Shown here: positions 11,234-23,263 of the stretch, piece after piece
Layout of the letters: the number at the start of each line of letters is the position of its first letter
Numbering within the stretch: position 1 is the first letter of the stretch
Assembly: GCF_002234675.1 (NCBI RefSeq)
Contig: NC_019866.2
Coordinates: forward strand, 8,027,261-8,091,260
Reading direction: 5' to 3'
Length of the DNA stretch: 64,000 bases
DNA from: Oryzias latipes
Lineage: Eukaryota > Chordata > Actinopteri > Beloniformes > Adrianichthyidae
Notes under the pieces: model-generated
Databases searched by the model: none
What the model saw: the letters and a program-made list of their open reading frames with translations, nothing else
What the model was told of the DNA's origin: nothing
Translations under genes and position numbers: made by a program

Positions 11234-11425
11234 TGTTGTGTTCAGCTATTGTTATAGCACGTGACGCCACTAGGCGGAGCAGTGAGCAGGAGTTACGACT
11301 GAGGAAGGAGAAGAAGAAGGGAGTGTGGAGTTGAGCTGCTGCATGTTGTAGTGAGTTGAAGCTGAAAATAAAGTCCAGAAACAAGATCCGTTTTGTGGAT
11401 GATTTCTGCCGCCGGCTACACAACA
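11234..11425 (+). repeat. 3' LTR (192 bp)
   Basis: It has the same TGTTG...CAACA ends as the 5' LTR and is identical to it except at 11,286-11,298, where 13 nt replace 24 nt. It is followed by the target duplication CATAC. The AATAAA signal lies in the second half. Confidence 0.92.
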
Positions 11426-11430
11426 CATAC

Positions 11431-12281
11431 ACACCGGGCAAGTGTGGCCCATTCAAGAACGATACTATCTCATGTACCTACAGTTAGAAGAGGCTTGGTG
11501 TGAAATGTCGAAGCAGTGCAAATCTAACAAATCCCCTAACAAACCTCTATTTATTTCAATTAATTTCTCCTCCATAAACAATTTTCAAAAAGTTGGTACT
11601 TCCGTGTTTTGAAAAGGACGCCAAATCTTAGTCTCTGATTGGTCATAGTTCAACTGGTTTAACTTTATGCGAGCGTTCAATTGCCATGCATTTCGTACGT
11701 AAACAGTCTTAAGAGGCTTTCACACGGGCATGTGTTGCATGTTCAAGAACACATTGTACACGGTTTCATGAACGAGCATTCCGCCGGTGGTGTTCACACC
11801 AGACAAGTAGGGAGCGGCTGGGAGGGGATTCTTCTTCGTTTGTTTTTTTACTGTTTACTAGCGCATGTCCGCCACCTACAATTGGAGGAGGCTTGGTGCG
11901 AGATGTCAAAGTGGTGCAAATCTCGCAAGTTTTTCCTCCAGAATTTTTGTTTCACAGCTCTTTTCCTCTGAATGTACATCTTGGTGGTACAAACCATAAT
12001 TATTGTTTTCCCCTATTGGGATCATGTTTGCAATGGTTGGCACTTTCGTCACTACCAAGTCCTAGTCCCTAATTGGTCAAAGTTCAGCGTTGTCGCGTTA
12101 TAGCAGTCAAAAGTTAGACTGGTTGAACTTTCAGCACGTGACCGGATTAAAAAACTTGCATAGCAATGTATGAAAGCGAGGGTTCTGGACACAGAAGCCT
12201 AAAACTCTGGTTTATGTACTTTTACATAGACTTTTTATTGAAAGTGGCCACTTGACCGCGAGGTGACGCGGCCAATATGAA
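11431..12281 (+). mobile_element. Two direct copies of the TTCAC-family MITE-like repeat
   Basis: The second copy is about 11,793-12,281 (starts TTCACACC, ends near CCAATATGAA) and the first, 3'-degraded copy is about 11,431-11,700. Shared blocks include CTACAGTTAGAAGAGGCTTGG (first copy) versus CTACAATTGGAGGAGGCTTGG (second), followed in both by a TGTCxAAGTxGTGCAAATCT-like stretch, and later blocks like ATTGGTCAxAGTTCA and GGTTxAACTTT. A further TTTCACACGGGCATG motif near 11,720 may be the edge of another nested copy. The LTR retrotransposon sits exactly at the left tip of the first copy. No transposase is encoded. Confidence 0.55.
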
Positions 12282-15200
12282 TGTAGCAAATACATTCTTC
12301 AGTAGATCAGCTATAAAAGGAGGTTTTCACGCTCCCCTTTGACTCATATAAGAACAAACATCTGAACAGGAGTGAACAGTAACCAAAACAAGGCACTGTA
12401 AAGTGTTTTCACACAAACTTAAGCTGTTTTTTCCCAACACTTTCATAGGGGTTTGTTTTTTCTATTTTCTAAGCTTTTAAATGTGTTATCTCCTAATGGG
12501 CTTCCTGCAAGATAAGTTTCAGTCTTTTGAAGTGTTCGTTCAGACAACAGAACATACCATTACAGAGATGCTTTGATAACGCAACCCAAAACAGGGCTTT
12601 GTGTTGCCCGTCCCTCCAAACGACAACTCCATGACAAAGTAAGTGGCAAAAAACACCCAGGCGATAATCGATCTGCAACAGGGAGGAAGAGCTTTGGAGC
12701 TCCTTTATCACTCCCCTATGAGGTCAGCCGTGGTCTTCTGGATTTCATTTACAAAAAAAACTTTATTCAGGCTGACCTCCTGCGACAAAAAACAACAGAC
12801 AGATTTCCCTTGACAGACAAAGAAAATCTCAGGAACGTGCCATAAAACTACTGCTAAAGTATATGGCTGAGGTGGATATTATTAAAAGGTATACATTACA
12901 AAACTGACCCGGGGTCAGTGCTCAGTCTGTAACCAGGGACAAGGTAAGAAGCTGTCTTATTGCTTTCTCTGCATGCATCATCTTTCTAAATACACTGAAA
13001 CGTAAGTTCACTTTACTTACATCAGGAATGTTAAAGATATGTGCGTCTCTTTGGAGAAATGTCAAGTACTTGTGTGTCATCTGCATGCTTACCATGTGTA
13101 AAGCCAGAGTCAAGAACAAGTAATGCTCACTGAATATAAACAGCCAAAGCAGATAGTAGAAAAACTAATGACAATAATCCAGGTCATATGAGATCAATTT
13201 GCAACTGAGAAAATCAAATGAATTCAGCTTATTTATGGAGTACAAGTGTCATTTTAGGACGTCATGCAGGAAAGCAAACAGCATCGAAATGGAAAAAATA
13301 GAATCAACGAAGAGGATTAACAAAAAGTAGATGCAATCTTTGGTTCTCAGCTGGAAATCCAGGCTTAATCTGTATAAAATCTATAAATACTTTGATTTTA
13401 CTTTCGTCGCAATTTTTAGAAGTCTGTGCAGATGTGGTGCAAAGCACAAAAGTACAAAATTACAGAAGGGTTTCCTGCTGCAGATGCCTGTTTATTTCAA
13501 ATTCACTTACATAAACACAGAGTTCCAGCTGATGGCTTTGTGAAAATTCTGAAGAAGTTTCTGTAAACGAGCTTCCAGGAGATGCACACTCACGGTGCAT
13601 AATTGCACATGAGGTTTGGCTGTCTCTTGGTGTTGGAAATTTCCAATTCATTGCCTCTCCTTTGGAATTACAGAGAGTGAAAGAGTTTGCTTACGTTTGG
13701 TAGAAGTTCTGTTTGCAATCTTCTGCCAAACGGGGAGCTTCTACTTTCAGCATAAACATAGTAGGCAGCCAGCAAAGAACTTAATACCAACATTTTTGGC
13801 TTACAGGACCAAATAGTTGATAGATATTTGAAGGAAAACAGGAAACCACAGACAGATGGAAGACACTACCCAAAAAGTGTTTGATTGTTTAGCTGGAAAA
13901 CATGTCGACGCCATCTGAAGGGATTCCATTCCATCAAGTATTTTTTTCCCCGACACCTTCTTGTTCCGTTCATGCTGGAAAAGGAGAGCCGTTGCCACTG
14001 TTGTGCCCCACCTCTCACAAGCTGCTACCTGGGGAGCCTTTTTCCCAAAAGCAATCTGACAGCACGATGGAGCTCAGCAGGGGGAGCAGAGTCAAACGTG
14101 ATGGCAAACTTGAAACAAGCTGCTGGCTCCACGCTGACGCTCATACTGGGAACTTGTTTTGAACTGTCAGGAAAGCTCAGCTCATGCAGGCTCTGCCCTC
14201 TTGCTTTAACTCCACATTATGTAAAGGTTTGGATGTGTTGATTGTATTTTAAAAAAATAAATAAAATAAAAGTTCATCATTAAAATACACTTTAAACCGG
14301 ATAAATTTGTTTATCTTCATTGTCATTTCATATCTCACCATGGGCTTTTCCAAGCATTCATCTAAACAGAACGGATAAAAGGAGCTCTTCCATCCTAATC
14401 TATCCACTTCCTCCCTGCCCTGAAAATGATAAGACACCCTGGCTACTGGATGCTGGTTGGTGCCCGGACTGCAGCGGACTATAATCTGCACAACAGACTT
14501 AATGAGCTTAATGCGCACTCTCAGGCCACTGAGCTTAAAGGCATGAACACAGTGTGCTCCTGATGCAGCACTGTACAGTTTGCTTCTATCTGTTAGCAGG
14601 CATCTAACCCAGATAGATCACTTTTAGTTAAACCAGCCAGACTAATGAGCGCTGATGTGTGTCTGGTGCTGTGTTTGTCACAATTATCAAACAATGTCAC
14701 AACTACGGTGCCAGCCCTTTGTTAGACAAAGCAGCATTTCAGAGTACTATGTAAATATTTCAGAGCTTCACTGTGCCTGAAGATGCTGAGATCCATTTAT
14801 TATGATTAGACTTGTGTTGCGTGTCTGTGACCATCTGGTGCCAAAGAGAAAGTGCAAAACTGCCCAGGCTGAGTTTGGAGTATCACTTGTAAACAAGCCA
14901 TATGTCGTAATGCAGGCGGAAATCCTTAAGGGAAAGTAAATGCAGACTGGGGCCTCAGTGCTGCCGGGGATTCCAAGAATAAGAGCAGATTTCTCAGCTT
15001 GATTGGGGATAAACGATGATTTTGTTCTAAAACCCAATACTCACCCTTTCCCCAGCTCTGGCAAACACTCTCTCCCTCACAGCAGAAAATGTCCACATCG
15101 CATACACTTCAACGCAATTCAGCATCGACATGTGTTACCAGTTTAAACTTGTAGTCAGCAATGAAAACAGTTCATATTTTCAACATCACTAAACTCTAAG

Positions 15201-15380
15201 GTTTTTATAATCCTAAACGCAATGTAATAAATTCAAGTTGTACTATGGAACTCTGTTGTATGTCATCCTTTAAGTCCAAGTGGTCAGAGTCCAAGAGTTC
15301 CCATTTGTAGCTATTTAAAAAATAAAAATAACAAAGTACGAATTTTTTTTTTTTGTTTAATTTAGTGTACACGTGTCTAT
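12282..15380. other. Intergenic DNA, no gene seen
   Basis: About 3 kb without a supportable gene. Overlapping frames of 118 and 86 codons at 13,885-14,241 show no known domain and no convincing splice partners. The sequence is ordinary AT-rich spacer. Confidence 0.5.
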
Positions 15381-15460
15381 CCATTCATTTATTTTCCAAA
15401 CCTGTTTAATCAGTTTTAGTGGCACAGGGTTGCTGGAGCCTATGCCAGCTACTGTTGGCA
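15381..15460 (-). repeat. SINE 3' tail fragment, minus strand
   Basis: The reverse complement reads through the SINE landmarks: AGCTGGCATAGGCTCCAGCAACCCTGTG-like sequence in short blocks, then AAACAGGTTTGGAAAATAAATGAATGG. This is the 3' end of the same repeat family as the 1937-2280 copy. Confidence 0.6.
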
Positions 15461-18400
15461 TAGTCCATTACAGTGTTCATATCTCCAACTTAATGAAAGA
15501 AATTCGCATAGGTTTAGCTTCTGAAATTTTATTTTTTTACTCATAGGTAAGTATAATATTTATAATTAGATATATATTTATAATACTGAGGTGAATTTTG
15601 ATGAATTTTCTTTATTTTTGAGATCCACATTTCACTTGGGTAGGAGAGTCAAATCTAGATTGACATATTCCAGCATCTAAAATTTGCTCAGCCCAATGCA
15701 AACCAATTAAATTTGCTTCTACCATCTATTTTTACAGACTTTAACTCTTACTGAAGCTGGGATTGACAAAGTGTCAGATTTTAAATATATAACAAAAAGC
15801 ATGATTCAGAATCAGCAGCATTTGTTTAGAATCTTTTGCAGTGACATAACAGTTTTTTCTTATTCCAGACTGTGCAGCCTTGCTTTTCTTTTTGTTTTTA
15901 TCTTTTTACGCACCTGGTGTGCAGAGGTGGAACAGAACAGTCTGTACCTCTTGTAAAAGCATTGTCCAGCATCCTAAAATGTTCTTCAGTCGACTGAGTC
16001 CATTTATCAGATGACACATTTTGGATCTAACGTCATTCAAAATATAATTCCTTTTAAAAAATGAATTCAGAGCCTGGATTCTGAGAAAAAAAATAAAAAC
16101 GTTTCTTTTCTGAAGATTGGTGCTGCTTAATGGTGACTCTGTGGTTTCTTTAAGTTATTCTCTGGAACTTTTTAGAGTTTGTAATAAAGAGAATACAAAT
16201 TTGAATACAAATGATTAATTCTGATCAAATTTGATTGGACAAGAAACAGGATTTGATCTATTAAAGCAATAAATTGATAATCAGAGTTAAAAAAAGAGCA
16301 TTATTCAGAAGAGACTGGAGGACTGATATTGTTTGCTTTTGACAAACACATGGAAAATGTGTCTAAAAAGCGGCGGTTGCCTGCTGGCTTTATTTTATTA
16401 TCACTGCATCAAGAATGCAAACAAGACTTTTGGAAGATTAGGAACAGCTGTCAGCTGATTTGATTGAATGCAGCAAGTCTGTGTTTTTTTTATCTTTAGG
16501 CTTTATACTGGAGTGATTGGGCCATTGTCAGAATTCAGATCCTATAAATTGAACAGCTGTTTTAGTTTCACAGCTTTTTGTCAGCGATCATACCTGGTGT
16601 AGTAACTGTGCTGGTAACTGTTTCCATCAATCAAACCACAAGAAACAAAGCCTGTTAACATGTTCCATCTGCACACATTTATGTACTGGTACTAGACTCA
16701 TGTGTGCTGCAAAACTGTGCAGGTTCAGCAGATCGTACACTGAAAAAAATAAATGAAAATTGATCATTGATCATTAATCAACTTGATTTCTGTTCAAAAT
16801 CCTGCACCTTTTTTTAAACTATTTAACAAAAAAACAACAAAAATTATTCAGATGGGCCTAAACATGGATTCTCATTATAAAGAAATATCTATAGTTTTTT
16901 GTCCTCAAACAAAAGCAAGCAACTTTGTACATAAAATAAACCCAGATTACAGTCATTTTTAGAAATTATCAATCCAAAAGCAGGTTTAACTGGAGCGTGT
17001 TTCCCTTTTTGTGGTTCAATTGTTGCTGTTTTTGCAAGTAATTTCTTGTTTGGCATATCACCTGTGGCATGTAATTTCTCTTCAACTGTAATCGCAAATG
17101 TACATGGTGTAAAGATTGATCTTTTTTGCAAGCGTTCTCTTATTTCTGATGTCTTCCTCTTACAGGAATAACCTCAATAGCCCATTCACTAGTCAGATGA
17201 CTCCTAACGACTTCCCAGCCAACAATCCGTCAGATTCTGTTCAAATTGGATTTATCTGTGTGTTATTAAAGATTGAACAATGATTAGGAGCTCTGTAGTG
17301 CCAATTTTTAAAAAGGTAGATTGACACATTCTCAAAAACCAAGCAGATAACATGAACCAGCTGGCTCAGCTCAAATGATTTCAAAAATATCTGTAGTCTC
17401 TGGGGGAAAAATGAGAGGCCCAAACTCAAACAGACACATAAAAAAAGTCAGTGTCTGTTTGAGCACAGCCTCGGGCTGTTGATTGAAGCGGGAAAAGGAA
17501 AAGGGTGGTTTAATCCAATAAAATGAGCTGCTGTCACACAGTTGGACATAAATCAATATCAAAATATGAGGTAAAACAGGTACATCTTCCTGGTTTATCA
17601 TCTCCTCGCAACGGAAAGGTTCTCTGTTGTCATTCCCAAACGACACGAAACCAAAATGAGCCTCAACAAGAAATATTTTATGACTCCGCTGTTGACTTTG
17701 ACTTTATTGCAAGCACAACGAGTGGTCTGTTTTCAGCTACAGGCAAACACACCGTCATGTAGCCAAGTAAGCCAAAGCTTAAATGCAAAGAGCATGCAAA
17801 CAAATATCTGCAGTATGTTTTTCAAAAGACGTGAGTCATTGCAGCTTCTTGGAAAAGCAAACGTTTCTAGCCAAGTTGCAGATGGAAACAAACAGTAAAT
17901 GTAGTTTTATGCATCTGTTATCGATCAAACGTGGGTTAAAAATCCCAACAGTGATCTTAACTGCAGCTCTTGCGTTAGTTTTTGTGTGTTATGACAAAAA
18001 AAGTGTATTTAGGGGATCAGTTACCAAATGGCAAACAGACAGATAGAATAACTGGAATTTTCTTCTGTCACTGATTACTCCCACCAATGCAAGTTTTACA
18101 TTTCATTCTGTTTGTTGGTGTCATACAGTAACTATATGAGAACCAAACCAAGTGAGTGTGACGTTACTGGTAGAAAATACCTTGTCCAGCCCCAAATTCA
18201 TAAAGTTAATTCAGTCGCCATTTTTTTGTGAAATGGACGCCGCCATGTTGGAACCAGCTGACGTCAGTAGCAGTGATTGGTCTGAGTCAACATTTCTATG
18301 AAAACCGCTCTCAATCAAGAGTAAGCATGTTGAAAGTCCATTCCTACCACTTGAAAGCGGGCTTGGGTCTGTCAATCAACCATTTTGAATGTTCAAAGAG

Positions 18401-19849
18401 AGAAAACATTCTTTTTATTGCCTGTAATCTGATTAGTCAGTTTAATACAAAAATATCTTCAAAAAATTTGGAATAACAAGAACATGTAAAAAAAAAAAAA
18501 AAAAGAAAATGGGCCTAGGATTGGCAGGTTTTAGCCTGCCTGTCTTCAAAGTCAGACGAAAAAACATTAAATCAGTGATAAGAAAAATGAGTGGTTATTT
18601 TGAAGCTTTCCTTAAAGAAGTTAGCCAAATTATGATATTTTATAACTTCTTTTATAACATCTGTCTATTTTTGTCATGTCATAAAGTAATCCAGTACACA
18701 GAAAAACAGCCAGGCTATTGGTATTAATTCTACGCAATAAACTTAATCTTCCTTTTTTTTTGTAGTTTAGATAATGAAAATTACTTGAAATAGATTAATG
18801 GGTTCTGTTTAAGACCTGTGTTTCCTTGTTGCACATTTCAATATCATTGTGTAATAACTAAATGGGATTTTCAAAGGTTAACAGATAGAAAATGCAAATT
18901 TAAAATTTACTCAGTAGAAGAGAAACTAAAATAAAGCTCTGTAGATTGTATTTGTTTTGTTTTTAAATTCATGCTTTTAACAGTAAAATGAAGATTAAAA
19001 AACTCAAATTTGGTGCATTATCTTTAATAAAAGTATTTTCATTTTATCTAAGTGACCACCATTGTTTCACACATGAAGAGTTTGTTATGTTATAAGAAAT
19101 CTAAGATACGTAGTTTCTTTAAACTCTAAAATCATCATATTTTTATTTCAAACTTCAAAATCAATTACAGCCTTTTTTTTATCTAACAAGACCTTTCTGT
19201 AATTTTCAGTGAAGATATCCACTCTGATTCCTTTTACAACAAAAAATACTTTTCTATTGCCAAATCTTTCATTTCCATCACAACTAAAGCTGCAATTTGT
19301 CAATTCTGTAGGTCAAAATTAATCCTTACTTTATGAGTATACTCAAAAGAGAGCCTACCTCCTTCTTCTCTCCATAATTGCCCCAGCTTTGTGTTTTAAA
19401 TCTAACACCATGCCAAGCAAGTCACCCGAGGCAAGTGAATCTGAGGCTACCTTTACCTGTGGCTCTAATCAAACCTGCATATGCCCTTGCAAACAGGCGC
19501 CCAAATCATAAACACCCACCCAATCAGAGCCTTGTTCCTGATTAAACTGTGACCTAGTGTTTATTGATTTTTTCAATGTTATTTTATTTTGGATTAATTG
19601 AAGTTTTGAATTTTAAAAATTGTTTGAAATAGTTTTTAGGGTTAGAATTCATGCAATTGTCTTTAAAAAATATATATTTAAAAAAAAAAGATTTTTACTG
19701 GTAATATTTAAATCTAATGTGAATATTTTCAAAGCAAGTCTGTCTGCCACTATTTTCATGAAAACAAGATAAGAAACTTCCTTCCTGTTCTCTCCGCGTG
19801 TTTAATTCATTCCTAAAAAGACCAGTTTTGTCTTTTGTTTTCCTCTTCC
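15461..19849. other. AT-rich intergenic DNA with possible repeat fragment
   Basis: No supported gene. The part at about 18,185-18,500 has distinctive content (CGCCATGTTGGAACCAGCTG, TGACGTCA-like sequence, GGTCTGAGTCAACATTTC) and ends near an A17 run at 18,489. It may be an interspersed repeat copy, but I have no second copy in this window to prove it. At 16,738 an isolated ACACTGAAAAAAATAAAT resembles the end of the CACTG element at 57,967. Confidence 0.45.
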
Positions 19850-20221
19850 CTCGATCTCCCTCACGCTCCGCCCATTTTGAGCATCATCCAATCAGAGTAG
19901 AGAACGGCTTTTCGGGTCCGTGACCTCAGCGCTGCAGGAGAAAGGGGACCGAGCCGAGCAGGCTGTGGGGGAGGGTCACGTGTGTACACACTGTAGGGCT
20001 CAGCAGCACTCCGGCAGTAGTAAAGTCAGTAACGGTCGGCCCCTTTTCAGTCCATGCCTCGCACGACGCGTTGACAGATGAAGAGCGACCCAAGAAAAAT
20101 CCGCTAAAGCGATTCTGCTCGCGCTTCCCACTCTCTGTAACGGTTTGAGAGCTCGTGCACAACGAAGAGGACATTTTTTATTCTTTCTTTTCATTTAATT
20201 TCCCCCCGAAACGACTAAAAC
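19850..20221 (+). promoter_or_regulatory. gpr146: Putative CpG-rich promoter of gpr146
   Basis: The sequence changes here from AT-rich spacer to GC- and CpG-rich DNA. It contains a GC box-like CTCCGCCC (about 19,865), CCAATCAG (about 19,887), and a CACGTG E-box at 19,977-19,982. A strong splice donor follows at 20,296, and the next downstream gene on this strand is gpr146. Start site and gene link are inferred. Confidence 0.45.
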
Positions 20222-20263
20222 ATGCCAGTGGAAATGCTACATCCTAACCCCATGCCTCCTTAG
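20222..20263 (+). CDS. Upstream ORF in putative gpr146 leader (13 codons)
   Basis: An ATG with A at -3 opens a short frame, MPVEMLHPNPMPP, ending in TAG before the predicted exon 1 donor. If the exon is real, this uORF would lie in the gpr146 5' UTR and could dampen translation of the receptor. Its start codon and stop are both visible; expression is not shown. Confidence 0.25.
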   Translation: MPVEMLHPNPMPP

Positions 20264-20295
20264 GTTTGTCACGGATCCAAAGCCAGTCGTTTGTG
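20222..20295 (+). other. gpr146: 3' part of putative gpr146 non-coding exon 1
   Basis: The predicted exon ends at TTTGTG before GTGAGT (donor GT at 20,296-20,297), an excellent splice donor. It would join the acceptor at 23,226-23,227 (CTCCCGCAG), just upstream of the gpr146 start. The 5' limit of the exon is unknown. Human GPR146 also has an untranslated first exon. Confidence 0.4.
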
Positions 20296-23227
20296 GTGAG
20301 TTTTTAAACTCTCGCTAACACGAAAGTAGCTTTTTTCAGTCCGTAAAGTAAACCTGAGCGAAAGTAAAAGAAAAGCAGTTTAACCGGGCTGGGGGTGGCT
20401 AGGTAGGTGCTGGAGAAAAAAGGCTTTTTATCTTAAAATCATCAGTCTTCATCGGAAAGTGAGTAGAAGTCCTTGCAGAGGTTTAGTCGGGTTTTGAGGC
20501 ACTATGCGCACAAATATTAATGTTTTTTGCACTTTTTTTACGTTTTGAAGGTTAACACGATGCCAAAAAACCGCCTGCAGTTTGGAAAATAACACCTGGA
20601 GATGTTTGTGTCTCAGTAAAGGTTTCCTCACAAGAGCAAAAACAAAGAAATACAGTCTCTTAGGGGGGGGGGGGGAACGCCCACATATGATATGTCACGC
20701 AGAGTGCAAGTTTACTGTAAACAATTTGATGTGCAAAAAACAAATACATTTTGATTGATAAGTAGAAAAGACTTATTTTCCATAACATTTCCTGCCTTTG
20801 TTGTAGCCAGCAACTAAATACATGTTATTTTGATCATTTTAAATGGTACATTGCTCTCTAATGCTGGTGCATCAGTGCTTCCTGACTGAAATGTTCCTAA
20901 AAAAAAAATGTAGCTTTGCACTTTTGCAAAGCTTTGCTGTCAATGTCACCCATGTGACCAAAGAGAGGTGGGCATGCATGGGCCTGGCTTAGAATCAGTA
21001 AGCCTGCTTTGTGCTGACCATTGAACTGTGACTTTGTTGGTGCCGGTCACAGTCAAGCTTGTCGCCTGAGAGGAGCTGAAGAGGTCGCTGAGACTGACCG
21101 TGACCTGTGGTCGACCAGCGTTTAATCAAAGTTTACGAGGAAGGCAAATGTCCGCCGTTGAGCAGCAGCTTTTTTCTTCCTCATGTAATGTTTAACAGGA
21201 CTTGCATGTATGTACTTTAGCTTGTAACAAGATCTGTGTTTTGCAAGTCAAACACAGGCTGTCCTGGCCTCTGACACTGCGGCACATTAAAGGGAATCAC
21301 GTAATCTTATTCTCTTCCTGTAGTAATGGATTGTCTCTGTGGAGTAGAAGAATCATGTGACATCATCCAGGACCTTCTGTGAAGGCCCTGGAAATTCCAG
21401 TAAGGACATAAGCGGGTGTGGGCCGAGTATGTCACACTCTTCCCATCAGTCTGGGAGATCTGGCTTCAAAACATTGAGACGTCAAGCATGTTGGCGTCAC
21501 CGTCAGGAGGTTTGTCGTCGGTGGGGGCCGAAGCTTGCTGAGGCAGGGCCTCCCCCTCTGGGAATATTTAACTTAACCGCTTTTGACATGGCTAAGTTCA
21601 GAGGGAGCTTTTCCAGAAACATTAATGTCCCACGAAGAACCAGACAAAGACTTCTCGTCAGTTCTTCTGGTTCCTTCTCGCCTTTAAATCCTCGCCGGGC
21701 TGCATCGGAGACGTAGGTCGTGGGATAATAATTGTTAGCACAATTAATTAACCCACTTTTAAAAGCGGCTATTCATTTCAAAAGTGGGTTAAACTTCTGG
21801 AGAACATTACTTTAAGAGATGGCACTGAAACTCGAAAAAGTACCACATTTATATATACAAATGTATTTATTTATGTATGCATCAAATCTTGCAAACGTCT
21901 TGTTTCTGAAGTGGGAAAATGAAGGTCAAAGAACAGTTTTTAGGAGATCTAGAAGCTAATTGAAGTTGCTGTTTGAGCCACTGGGGTAATGAAAAGGTAA
22001 CCAGCAGGTGGCATCTCGCCACATTTGCCCTTTAATTATCCCCAACTTCCCTGTGATTTGAAGGCCGGGGGGATCCTCGTCAAAGTCTTGGATTTGGTTT
22101 CCCCAATTAAAAATCACGTTGATTTATGTTTTTACTACTTAAACAGTTTGGTTAGGGTTATTATTCTAACATAAACAAGGTATAGACTCATTGAAAAGGA
22201 CGGCTTAGCTTTTAAACATGTCAGTGAAACACAAGACAGTCACGTTCACCATAGAACTGCCCAGACCACCTCCTGTTGTGATTTTTTTTTTTTTTTTTAA
22301 AGACTGTAACCCTACACTTTCTTCCTCCTGACTGACCTAAGCTCTGCCAGGCGGCCCGCTCTGGAGGCTCATTACAGTTACAGTGTACTGTGATCAGGGA
22401 CAGAGACGTGAAGTGTATGTCTGTCTGTGGCTGGAGGCCAAAACTTGGTAGTGGGATTACGTAAGTGAACAGAGGAATGTTCCCCCTTTTCTTGTATAAT
22501 TACTCTTTCCTCTTAAAAACAAAACTCCGTCTTCATACTTTGGGGGAAAATCTCCTTCTAGATTGTGTAATATTTATTTGATCGCCAGCCAGACAGCCTC
22601 AACTTGAGCTGATGTCTGTTTAAATCATGACAGAGGAAGTGAAACACTGAATTAAGGAAATCTTTACTCGAAACCCCCCCCACCCCCACTTCATATCTGC
22701 GTCCTTAACCTTTTCCTGGAACTTTACTTATTAATATTTCTGTATGGCTGCATGCTCAGTCTTGCTAACGCTGCAGTAGCTCAGCAGAATGCATCTGCCT
22801 CTGAGGTGTGCCACTTCATTCTGGGGCCTTATAATAAAGATAAGCTCCGGCATTGAACAGGCGGTGGCGGTGTGCTCGCATGTGACCGTGACGGATGCAG
22901 ACAGACGCAGAGGACCGAAGGACGAGCTTTCCACCATGTCAAACAAATACAGTCTTGTATTCTCCCACAGAACAATAGCCATACTTTCTCTTGCCAGTGG
23001 GGGGAAAAAAACGGTGGAGTTTGGAGGCAGAGCGGGCAAATGAAGCTCATTGTTTGTCGTTTGTTTTCAGGCAGTCAGATGCAGTGAAGGGAAATTAACA
23101 GTTTTACCCAAAGCAGAATGGCTTGTGGGGCTTTTTTCTGCTCTTTTTTTTTTTTTTTTTGCAGAGCCTGAAACATTTTCTGTGATCTTAATAAGCTAAC
23201 GCTTATCTCTCATCTGTCCTCCCGCAG
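20296..23227 (+). other. gpr146: Putative gpr146 5'-UTR intron
   Basis: A 2.9-kb interval bounded by GTGAGT and a pyrimidine-rich CTCATCTGTCCTCCCGCAG acceptor. It holds a G13 run (20,663-20,675), a CTCF-like CCAGCAGGTGGCATC (22,001-22,015, one mismatch to the core) and a T19 run near 23,142. A 119-codon frame at 21,357-21,716 has no recognisable domain and is taken as chance. Confidence 0.4.
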
Positions 23228-23263
23228 CTCATCTGTTGAAAGTTGTAGTTTCAGAGCCCAGCG

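Larger units (their letters stand above)
6855..11430 (+). mobile_element. Complete Ty3/gypsy (Mag-like) LTR retrotransposon with target duplication
   Basis: The element spans 6860-11,425 and is flanked by the direct repeat CATAC (6855-6859 and 11,426-11,430). It has all expected parts in order: 5' LTR, primer-binding site, one long gag-pol frame, polypurine tract and 3' LTR. LTRs begin TGTTG and end CAACA. No env-like frame follows pol. The pol order (protease, reverse transcriptase, RNase H, integrase) is that of Ty3/gypsy. The Mag lineage is inferred from the tRNA-Ser primer site, the fused gag-pol and the two-knuckle nucleocapsid. The LTRs are identical outside one block, so the insertion is recent. 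It interrupts the edge of an older MITE-like repeat. Confidence 0.92.

Noticed and set aside
13885-14241. Overlapping 118- and 86-codon frames as a small gene
   Set aside because: No recognisable domain or signal, and no convincing splice sites around them; length is within chance expectation for 64 kb.
16736-16760. Second CACTG-type transposon at TACACTGAAAAAAATAAAT
   Set aside because: No matching opposite end nearby; a solo motif in AT-rich DNA is weak evidence.
21357-21716. 119-codon frame in the gpr146 intron
   Set aside because: No similarity I recognise, low-complexity Ser/Arg content, and it sits inside a predicted intron.
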